Shown in pieces: positions 1 to 5,666 of a DNA stretch of 5,820 nt. The stretch lies in assembly GCA_900554595.1 (NCBI GenBank), contig USHZ01000124.1:1-5820 (forward strand). Direction: 5' to 3'. The DNA is from an uncultured Collinsella sp. (GTDB lineage: Bacteria; Actinomycetota; Coriobacteriia; Coriobacteriales; Coriobacteriaceae). A program made the position numbers and the translations under genes. The notes under the pieces were generated by a model. That model was not told where the DNA came from. It was given only the letters and a program-made list of their open reading frames with translations, and did no database searches. Every line of letters begins with the position of its first letter. Position 1 is the first letter of the stretch.

Positions 1-776
1 TCCATCGAGGTCTCGTGGAAGCTGGCGATGGTGCCGACGTCCTTCCAAAAGCCGTGGAACTCGTAGCTGTACAGGCGCTTGTTCTCGCCGAGCAGCTTGG
101 GGATGATGTCCTTGCCAAAGTCGTGGCTCGAGCGCTGGTCCAGAGCGTCCTCCTCGAGCGCCTCGATCAGCACGTCGGCCGAGAAGATGTAGATGCCCAT
201 GGACGCGAGGTTCGAATCGGGCTTCTCGGGCTTCTCGGTAAACTTGGTGATGCGGCCGTCCTCGGGGTCGGTGGTCAGGATGCCAAAGCGGCTGGCCTCC
301 TCCCACGGCACGGGCATAACGCTCACCGTGAGGTCGGCGTTGTTCTCAATGTGCGTCTTGAGCATCTTGCGGTAGTCCATGCGATATAGGTGATCGCCCG
401 AAAGAATCAGGACGTACTTGGGGTCGTTGGCCTTGATGTAGTCGAGGTTCTGCGTAATGGCGTCGGCTGTGCCCGCATACCAGGCGCCGCCGGTCTGCGT
501 CTCGTACGGCGGCAGGATTGACACGCCGCCGTCACGGCTGTCCAGGTCCCACGCCTCGCCGGAGCCCACATAGGCATGCAGCAGGTAGGGACGGTACTGC
601 GTCAGAACGCCCACCGTGTCGATGCCCGAGTTGGAGCAGTTGGACAGCGAAAAGTCGATAATGCGGAACTTGCCACCAAAGCTAACCGCCGGCTTGGCGA
701 TCTTTTGGGTGAGTGCCCCCAATCGGCTGCCCTGTCCTCCTGCGAGGAGCATCGCGATGCATTCTTTCTTACTCAT
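1..776 (-). CDS. glgC: Glucose-1-phosphate adenylyltransferase (ADP-glucose pyrophosphorylase), N-terminal 258 residues, cut by window edge
   Basis: GlgC makes ADP-glucose and pyrophosphate from glucose-1-phosphate and ATP, the committed cytosolic step of bacterial glycogen synthesis. The frame opens with ATG at 776-774 (MSKKECIAMLLAGG) and stays open to base 3, so the 3' end lies outside the window. Family enzymes are usually about 380-430 residues, so roughly two thirds is present. Visible motifs: the nucleotide-binding loop GGQGSRL (13-19) followed by AKPAV (27-31); DFSLSNCSNSGI (41-52); WYAGTADAI (99-107); GDHLYRMDY (127-135), whose Asp128 matches the catalytic Asp142 of E. coli; FTEKP (179-183), whose Lys182 matches the glucose-1-phosphate-binding Lys195 of E. 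coli; SMGIYIF (192-198); and WKDVGT (244-249). The start is supported by AGGAG seven bases upstream. It lies 107 bp after glgP on the same strand. The C-terminal beta-helix domain is missing here, so allosteric control and any GlgD partner cannot be judged. Confidence 0.96.
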   Translation of the reverse strand, partial: MSKKECIAMLLAGGQGSRLGALTQKIAKPAVSFGGKFRIIDFSLSNCSNSGIDTVGVLTQYRPYLLHAYVGSGEAWDLDSRDGGVSILPPYETQTGGAWYAGTADAITQNLDYIKANDPKYVLILSGDHLYRMDYRKMLKTHIENNADLTVSVMPVPWEEASRFGILTTDPEDGRITKFTEKPEKPDSNLASMGIYIFSADVLIEALEEDALDQRSSHDFGKDIIPKLLGENKRLYSYEFHGFWKDVGTIASFHETSM

Positions 777-799
777 CGATTTCTCCTTCTGTCATCGAT
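769..799 (-). promoter_or_regulatory. Duplicated ribosome-binding-site/start unit ahead of glgC, with an 8-codon overlapping mini-ORF
   Basis: The octamer ATCGATGA occurs twice on the minus strand, at 799-792 and at 780-773, where it contains the glgC ATG. Each copy follows an AGGA: AGGA then six bases before the upstream ATG (795-793), and AGGAG then seven bases before the glgC ATG. The upstream ATG is out of frame with glgC (19 bases apart) and encodes only MTEGEIDE before a TAA at 771-769, so it overlaps the first codons of glgC. The duplication and frame relation are read directly. That the mini-ORF is translated, and could feed or compete with ribosomes for glgC, is inference. Confidence 0.4.
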
Positions 800-816
800 G
801 TTCCTAAACCCATTAG

Positions 817-847
817 CGACGGGCGCGGCGCAACGTCACGCCCGTCG
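817..847 (-). other. Intergenic hairpin between glgP and glgC: perfect 9-bp GC-rich stem, 13-nt loop
   Basis: CGACGGGCG (817-825) and CGCCCGTCG (839-847) are perfect reverse complements separated by 13 bases. Just outside the arms, ATTA (812-815) and TAAT (850-853) could extend the stem past a small internal loop. No T-run follows on either strand, so this does not look like a standard intrinsic terminator. In a glgB-glgP-glgC transcript it would more likely act as an mRNA-stabilising, processing or attenuating structure. The stem is certain, the role is not. Confidence 0.5.
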
Positions 848-851
848 AGTA

Positions 852-866
852 ATGCCGTGCTGGCAT
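852..866 (-). other. Small 5-bp hairpin just after the glgP stop codon
   Basis: ATGCC (852-856) and GGCAT (862-866) form a perfect inverted repeat with a 5-base loop. It starts 17 bases after the glgP TAA on the transcribed strand and sits just ahead of the stronger 817-847 hairpin. There is no U-tract. Together the two give a tandem structured spacer, but alone this short repeat could be chance. Confidence 0.3.
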
Positions 867-883
867 AGGGGAGCTCGCGGCCT

Positions 884-3310
884 TTACGCGTGCCAGATCT
901 CGTCGCGGTACTCGCGAATGGTGCGGTCGCTCGAGAACCAGCCGGAGGAGGCGGTGTTGAGCAGGGCCTTGCGGTTCCAGGTCTCCTGGTCGCCGTAGCT
1001 GTTCGTGAGCTTCTCCCAGGCGTCGACGTAGCTGCGGAAGTCGGCCATGACCAGGTCGGGGTCGTTGTTGTTCATGAGCTCGTTGTAGATGCTCTCGAAG
1101 TTGCCCGAAAGGCCGGCAAACGTGTTGTCCTTGAGCTCGTCCATCACGCGGCCCAAGCGCTCGCGGTCGCCGTTGAGGGTGTCCCACGCAAAGTAGCTGT
1201 TCGACGCCCAGAGCTGCTCGACCTCGGGGGCGGTCAGGCCAAAGATGGCCTCGTTCTCGCGGCCGGCCAAGTCGGCGATCTCGATGTTGGCGCCGTCGAG
1301 GGTGCCCAGCGTAATGGCGCCGTTCATCATGAGCTTCATGTTGGACGTGCCCGAGGCCTCCTTGCCGGCCGTGGAGATCTGCTCCGAGATCTCGGCGGCG
1401 GGGTAGATGAGCTGGGCGTTGCTCACGCGGAAGTTGGGGATAAAGCAGACCTTCATGACCTCGTTGACGCGGGCGTCGTTGTTGATGACGTCGGCCACGG
1501 AGTTAATGAGGCGGATGGTCTCCTTGGCAAAGGTGTAGCTCGAGGCAGCCTTGCCGCTAAAGATGAAGGTCGTGGGCGTCACGTGGAAGTTGGGATCGGC
1601 GATGCGACGGTTGTAGATATCCATAACCTTCATGATGTTCATGAGCTGGCGCTTGTAGGCGTGGAAGCGCTTAACCTGAACATCGAAGACGGTGTTGGGG
1701 TCGATGACCAGACCGGTCTCGGCCTTAACGTACGCGGCCAGGCGCTCCTTGTTGGCGCGCTTGGAGGCACCCACGGCCTTCAGGAACTCGGTGTCGTTCT
1801 GGAACTCCTTGAGTTTCTCCAGCTCAAAGGCGTCCTTGAGCCAGCCATCGCCAATGGCCTCGGTTACGAGCTTGGCATAGGTGGGGTTGGCCTCGGCAAA
1901 GAAGCGACGGTGCGAGATGCCGTTGGTCTTGTTGTTGAACTTCTCGGGCGTCAGGGCATAGAAGTCCTTGAGCACGATGTTCTTGATGATGTCGGAGTGG
2001 ATCTTTGCCACGCCGTTGACGCTATGGCTGCAGATCACAGACAGGTTGGCCATGCGAATCTCGCCGTCCCACAGGATGGCTGTCTGGCGCAGGCGCTCCT
2101 GCCAGCCCTCCTGCGTGGTATCGAACGACTCGTGCCAACGACGGCTGATCTCGTCGATGATCTGGTACACGCGGGGGAGCAGCTTGGAGAACGTGCCGAT
2201 GGGCCACTTCTCCAGGGCCTCGGGCAGGATGGTGTGGTTGGTGTAGCTCACGACCTGCGTCACGATGTTCCAGGCGTCATCCCACTCGAGCTTCTTCTCG
2301 TCGATAAGAATGCGCATGAGCTCGGGGCCGCACATGGCTGGGTGCGTGTCGTTGGTGTGGATGGCCACAAACTGCGGCAGCAGCTCCCAGTTCTCGCCGT
2401 GCTCCTTCTCAAAGGTGTCGAGCAGGCTGTAGATGCCGGCCGAGACAAACAGGTACTCCTGCTTCAGGCGCAGCAGACGGCCGTGCTCGCCGGCGTCGTT
2501 GGGGTAGAGGATGGCGCTGATGGCCTCGGCCTCGGCGCGCTCGGCATCGGCCAGGGCGTAGTCGCCGCGATTGAAGGCCTCAAGGTCAAAGTGCTCCTCG
2601 ACCGGCTCGGCAGCCCAGACACGCAGTTTGTTGACGGTCTCGCCGGCATAGCCCACCACGGGGATGTCATAGGGGACGGCCAGGATGTCCTGCGTGTCCA
2701 CCGTGCGGTAGAACGTGCGGCCGTTCTCCTCAAAGCCCTCAACATGGCCACCAAACTTGATGGTCACGGCCTTGTCCTGACGGCGGACCTCCCAGGGATA
2801 GCCGTGGGTGAGCCACTCGTCCGTGGCCTCGACCTGGCTGCCGTTGACGATCTCCTGCTTAAACAGGCCGTAGCGGTAGCGCATGCCGTTGCCGTAGCCG
2901 GCGATGCCCTCGGCTGCCATGGAATCCAGGAAGCATGCGGCAAGACGGCCAAGGCCACCGTTGCCCAGAGCCGGATCGGGCTCCTGGTTCTCAATGACGG
3001 ATAGGTCGAAGCCCATGTCATCGAGCGCCTCGGCGACCATGTCGCGCACGCCAAAGTTGAGCAGGTAGTTGTCGAGCAGACGGCCGATCAAAAACTCGAT
3101 CGAGAAGTAGTACACGCGCTTTTTGCCCTCGGCGGTGGCGCGGGCGTCGCTCTTGGTGGCAACGGTGCGTGCCTTCTCGGCCACGAGCTTGGCCAGGGCG
3201 TTAAAGCGGTCGAGGTCGCTGGCGGCCTCGACGCTCTTGCCGCTGATGCTCATGACGGCATCGCGATAGAGCTCGGTAAACTCCTGCTTGTTGTCGAAGA
3301 TCTTATTCAT
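884..3310 (-). CDS. glgP: Glycogen/alpha-glucan phosphorylase (GT35, PLP-dependent)
   Basis: GlgP uses inorganic phosphate to release glucose-1-phosphate from non-reducing ends of glycogen or maltodextrins in the cytosol. The protein is 808 residues, normal for the bacterial family, and intact. Family signatures in order: YYFSIEFLIGRLL (67-79); GNGGLGRLAACFLDS (116-130), the phosphate/active-site glycine loop; FGGHVEGF (186-193); NDTHP (320-324); HTILPEALEKWP (359-370); KTNGISHRRF (461-470); QVKRFHAYKRQ (545-555); and EASGTSNMK (651-659), whose Lys659 should carry pyridoxal phosphate, followed by LDGANIEI (671-678). The Ser14-type phosphorylation segment of animal enzymes is not recognisable, as is usual in bacteria. 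The ATG at 3310-3308 has an AGGA about six bases upstream. It follows glgB by 94 bp and precedes glgC by 107 bp, consistent with one operon. A minor oddity is CGPELMR (327-333), where many homologues have a hydrophobic residue in place of the Gly. Whether it prefers glycogen or maltodextrin cannot be told from sequence. Confidence 0.98.
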   Translation of the reverse strand: MNKIFDNKQEFTELYRDAVMSISGKSVEAASDLDRFNALAKLVAEKARTVATKSDARATAEGKKRVYYFSIEFLIGRLLDNYLLNFGVRDMVAEALDDMGFDLSVIENQEPDPALGNGGLGRLAACFLDSMAAEGIAGYGNGMRYRYGLFKQEIVNGSQVEATDEWLTHGYPWEVRRQDKAVTIKFGGHVEGFEENGRTFYRTVDTQDILAVPYDIPVVGYAGETVNKLRVWAAEPVEEHFDLEAFNRGDYALADAERAEAEAISAILYPNDAGEHGRLLRLKQEYLFVSAGIYSLLDTFEKEHGENWELLPQFVAIHTNDTHPAMCGPELMRILIDEKKLEWDDAWNIVTQVVSYTNHTILPEALEKWPIGTFSKLLPRVYQIIDEISRRWHESFDTTQEGWQERLRQTAILWDGEIRMANLSVICSHSVNGVAKIHSDIIKNIVLKDFYALTPEKFNNKTNGISHRRFFAEANPTYAKLVTEAIGDGWLKDAFELEKLKEFQNDTEFLKAVGASKRANKERLAAYVKAETGLVIDPNTVFDVQVKRFHAYKRQLMNIMKVMDIYNRRIADPNFHVTPTTFIFSGKAASSYTFAKETIRLINSVADVINNDARVNEVMKVCFIPNFRVSNAQLIYPAAEISEQISTAGKEASGTSNMKLMMNGAITLGTLDGANIEIADLAGRENEAIFGLTAPEVEQLWASNSYFAWDTLNGDRERLGRVMDELKDNTFAGLSGNFESIYNELMNNNDPDLVMADFRSYVDAWEKLTNSYGDQETWNRKALLNTASSGWFSSDRTIREYRDEIWHA

Positions 3311-3311
3311 A

Positions 3312-3346
3312 CGTTCCTTTCCCCCGGGGATGTTTCTCCCGGAACG
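3312..3346 (-). promoter_or_regulatory. glgP: Predicted stem-loop covering the glgP Shine-Dalgarno sequence
   Basis: On the transcribed strand CGTTCC (3346-3341) is the exact reverse complement of GGAACG (3317-3312), and GGAACG includes the 3' half of the glgP ribosome-binding site AAAGGA and ends one base before the ATG. Directly inside, GGGA (3340-3337) can stack and pair with TCCC (3330-3327) around a GAAACA loop, leaving a 9-base bulge on the 3' side. This would give up to ten base pairs and partly hide the Shine-Dalgarno sequence. The complementarity is seen; translational control is inferred. Confidence 0.35.
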
Positions 3347-3364
3347 GTTATGACTTGTATCCTA

Positions 3365-3379
3365 CGCCCCGTCGGGGCG
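3365..3379 (-). other. GC hairpin between glgB and glgP
   Basis: CGCCCC (3365-3370) and GGGGCG (3374-3379) form a perfect 6-bp stem with a 3-base loop, 25 bases after the glgB stop codon. On the minus strand it is followed by TAGGATACAAG, with no U-tract. It is therefore a poor intrinsic terminator and more likely a 3'-end stabiliser or pause structure within an operon transcript. Function is unproven. Confidence 0.4.
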
Positions 3380-3380
3380 G

Positions 3381-3396
3381 GTAATTACAGCTGTAA
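3381..3396. repeat. Overlapping palindromes downstream of glgB (possible operator)
   Basis: TTACAGCTGTAA (3385-3396) is a perfect 12-bp palindrome and overlaps a second one, GTAATTAC (3381-3388). Together they place the half-site GTAA/TTAC three times in 16 bp, starting eight bases beyond the glgB stop codon. The symmetry suits a dimeric DNA-binding protein, and it could also form a short RNA stem. No promoter hexamers of convincing quality lie beside it, so an operator role is only a possibility. Confidence 0.3.
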
Positions 3397-3404
3397 CGGC
3401 TTTG

Positions 3405-5666
3405 TTACTCATCCTTGGCAGACGGCTTAACAGAAGCAGACTTGGCCTTGGTAGCGGCCTTTTTGGCAGCCGGCTTCTTGGCTGCGGCCTTGGCAGCGGG
3501 CTTTGCGGCAGCCTTAGCCTTGGCCTTGGTCGTCGTAGCCTTTGCCTTAGCCGGAGCCTTCTTGGCAGCTGCGGGCTTGGGCTTCACCGAGGACGTACGC
3601 TTGCGCGTCGCCTTCTTGGGCTCCTCAACCACGGGCGGCTTGTAGCTGCTGGGACCGCGGCGCTTAAGTACCACGCCAGCCAGGCCGGGCACCTTAATCT
3701 CGATAGAGTCCATCTGCCCGTTCCAGGGATAGGGCTCGCTGGAGCAAGTGTAGGGCTCCTCGCCGGCATAGCCGCTGCCGCCAAACTCGGGACGGTCGGA
3801 ATCGAAGATGACCTCCCAGTCACCCTCGCGCGGCACGCCCACGCGGAAGCTCTCGTAGCTCGCCGGGTCAAAGTTGATCAGGATCACCAGATCGTCGTCG
3901 ATGTCCTCGCCCTGGCGCACAAAGCTCACGATGGACTGCTTGGAGTTGTCCGCATCGATCCAGGTAAAGCCGTCGTCGGTGTAGCCACGCTCGTACAGGG
4001 CGGGCTCGGCGGTGTACAGGTGGTTGAGCGCCTTGATGAACGCCTGATGATGACGGTGGGTCTCGTACTCCTCGGTCAGGAACCACTGGATGGACTCGTA
4101 GTAGCGCCACTCAATAAACTGGCCGATCTCGTTGCCCATAAAGTTGAGCTTGGCACCGGGGTGCGTCATCTGGTAGAAGGCCAGCGTGCGCAGGCCGGCA
4201 AACTGGCGCCACCAGTCGCCCGGCATGCGGCCGATAAGCGAGCACTTGCCGTGCACGACCTCGTCGTGGCTCAGCGGGCAAATGAAGTTCTCGGTAAAGG
4301 CATACATGATGGAGAACGTGAGCAGGCCGTGGTTGCCGGGGCGCCACGGAAAATCGGTCTGCATGTAGTGCAGGGTGTCGTTCATCCAGCCCATGTCCCA
4401 CTTGTAGTGGAATCCCAGGCCGCCGTCCTGCGGCGGGTAGGTCACGAGTGGCCACGCGGTGGACTCCTCGGCCATCATCATCACGTCGGGGAAGTGGGCC
4501 TCCACGGCGCAGTTGACCTGGCGGATAAACGCGCTGGCGTCCAGGTCCTCCTCGGTACCGTACTTGTTGAACTTCTTTTGGCCGGGATCGTCGATGCCAA
4601 AGTTGAGGTACAGCATGCTGGACACGCCGTCCATGCGAATGCCGTCAACGTGGAAGTTCTCGAGCCAGTACAGCACGTTGGAGACCAGGAAGGAGCGGAC
4701 CTCGCCGCGGGCGAAGTCGAACTTGTGCGTGCCCCAGTTGGGGTGAATCTCGTGCTCAAACAGCATGTGGCCGTTAAAGGTGGCAAGGCCGTGGGCGTCG
4801 GCGCAAAAACCTCCGGGCACCCAGTCCATAATCACGCCGATGCCTGCCTCGTGGCATGCATCGATAAAGTGCATGAGCTGCTGCGGGTTGCCGTAGCGCG
4901 ACGTGGCGGCGTAGTAGCCGGTCGTCTGGTAGCCCCAGGAGCCGTCGAAGGGATGCTCCATAAGCGGCATGACCTCGATATGCGTATAGCCCATGTCGCG
5001 TACGTAGTCCACGAGCTCCACCGACAGGTCGTCGTAGGTGTAGAACTCACCGCGCTGTGCGGGGAAGGGATCCATGGGGCCGGGGTAGTTGCCGTACTCG
5101 TCCGGATCGCCCTGCGGCGCGTCGCCGTGGCGCTTCCACGAGCCAATATGCACCTCGTAGATGTTAAGCGGCTGCGACATGTGGTTATGGCTGGCGCGGC
5201 GCTTGAGCCATGCGGCATCGTTCCACTTATAGCCGTCGAGGGTCCACAGCACGCTTGCCGTGCCCGGAGGGCACTCTGCCTTAAAGGCGTACGGATCGGC
5301 CTTGTAGAGCTTTTCGCCCTCGTTGGTCTCGATGAGGTACTTATAGAGCTGGCCTTGCTCTGCGCCAGGAATAAAGCCTTCCCAAATAGCGCTCGTGTGC
5401 ATGGGCACCAGCGGGTTGGCTTGTTCATCCCAGTCGTTAAATTCGCCAATGACATGGACGCTCTTTACGTCGGGCGCCCAAACGCAAAAGCGCCAGCCGC
5501 GCGTACGGTTCTGCGTGTCGGGGTGCGCGCCCATCTTTTCCCAGCTGCGCTCCCACATGCCAATGCCAAACAGGTAGACATCGTCCTTGGAGAGCTCCGG
5601 TGCGTGCGGGGCGGCCTTGCGGGTAGCGGGCTTTTTGGTTGCTGGCTTTAGCTTTGTATCGCTCAC
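3405..5666 (-). CDS. glgB: 1,4-alpha-glucan branching enzyme (GH13) with Lys/Ala-rich C-terminal tail
   Basis: GlgB cuts alpha-1,4 glucan chains and rejoins them by alpha-1,6 links, making glycogen branched and soluble. I use the GTG at 5666-5664 (753 residues), which has GGGA six bases upstream. ATGs at 5681 and 5678 and a TTG at 5726 are in frame but lack a Shine-Dalgarno sequence. Domains: basic N-terminal segment (5-20); CBM48 (about 50-145; GEFNDWD at 74-80); GH13 barrel (about 165-560); C-terminal beta domain to about 670; Lys/Ala-rich tail (681-753). Catalytic residues by alignment with E. coli GlgB: nucleophile Asp346 (GIRMDGV), acid/base Glu400 (MAEEST), and His467-Asp468 (SHDEVVHGK). 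Region I reads DWVPGGF (281-287), with Gly286 replacing the usual His. The single N-terminal CBM48 layout resembles the shorter Bacillota type. It is the first gene of the visible cluster. Function is confident; full activity is uncertain because of Gly286. Confidence 0.96.
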   Translation of the reverse strand: MSDTKLKPATKKPATRKAAPHAPELSKDDVYLFGIGMWERSWEKMGAHPDTQNRTRGWRFCVWAPDVKSVHVIGEFNDWDEQANPLVPMHTSAIWEGFIPGAEQGQLYKYLIETNEGEKLYKADPYAFKAECPPGTASVLWTLDGYKWNDAAWLKRRASHNHMSQPLNIYEVHIGSWKRHGDAPQGDPDEYGNYPGPMDPFPAQRGEFYTYDDLSVELVDYVRDMGYTHIEVMPLMEHPFDGSWGYQTTGYYAATSRYGNPQQLMHFIDACHEAGIGVIMDWVPGGFCADAHGLATFNGHMLFEHEIHPNWGTHKFDFARGEVRSFLVSNVLYWLENFHVDGIRMDGVSSMLYLNFGIDDPGQKKFNKYGTEEDLDASAFIRQVNCAVEAHFPDVMMMAEESTAWPLVTYPPQDGGLGFHYKWDMGWMNDTLHYMQTDFPWRPGNHGLLTFSIMYAFTENFICPLSHDEVVHGKCSLIGRMPGDWWRQFAGLRTLAFYQMTHPGAKLNFMGNEIGQFIEWRYYESIQWFLTEEYETHRHHQAFIKALNHLYTAEPALYERGYTDDGFTWIDADNSKQSIVSFVRQGEDIDDDLVILINFDPASYESFRVGVPREGDWEVIFDSDRPEFGGSGYAGEEPYTCSSEPYPWNGQMDSIEIKVPGLAGVVLKRRGPSSYKPPVVEEPKKATRKRTSSVKPKPAAAKKAPAKAKATTTKAKAKAAAKPAAKAAAKKPAAKKAATKAKSASVKPSAKDE
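3408..3626 (-). repeat. glgB: Low-complexity Lys/Ala-rich tail-coding segment of glgB
   Basis: The last 73 codons of glgB contain about 22 Lys and 25 Ala, plus Pro, Thr and Ser, in short imperfect motifs such as AKKAPAKAKA, AKAAAKKPAAKKAATKAK and TKAKAKAAAKPAAK. The DNA is a degenerate GCC/AAG repeat. Such tails resemble those of histone H1, actinobacterial HU and some actinobacterial nucleic-acid enzymes, where they bind polyanions. They are not part of the usual branching-enzyme fold. A tail like this is expected to be disordered, and its copy number may vary between strains. Confidence 0.85.

Noticed and set aside
15..389. Plus-strand 124-codon open frame over glgC
   Set aside because: Antisense shadow of glgC, whose own frame is open from 776 to the window edge and carries all the expected motifs.
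890..3004. 704-codon open frame on the plus strand, antisense to glgP
   Set aside because: Its codons are in exact register with glgP codons on the other strand. It stays open because glgP avoids TTA, CTA and TCA, as high-G+C genes do. The product is low-complexity Val/Gly/Leu/Asp-rich with no family motif.
3359..3387. TAGGAT as a -10 box for a separate glgP promoter
   Set aside because: Only four of six bases match, and the hexamer 17 bases upstream (TAATTA) is a poor -35. Not strong enough to call a promoter.
3415..3645. Plus-strand open frame encoding a very hydrophobic Ala/Leu-rich peptide that looks like a membrane protein
   Set aside because: It is the antisense of the Lys/Ala-rich glgB tail: AAG and GCC codons read in reverse give Leu- and Ala/Gly-type codons. 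Hydrophobicity follows automatically and there is no ribosome-binding site of note.
3402..5651. 749-codon open frame on the plus strand, antisense to glgB
   Set aside because: Same codon-register shadow effect as for glgP. The translation shows no recognisable domain, while the minus-strand frame is a complete branching enzyme.
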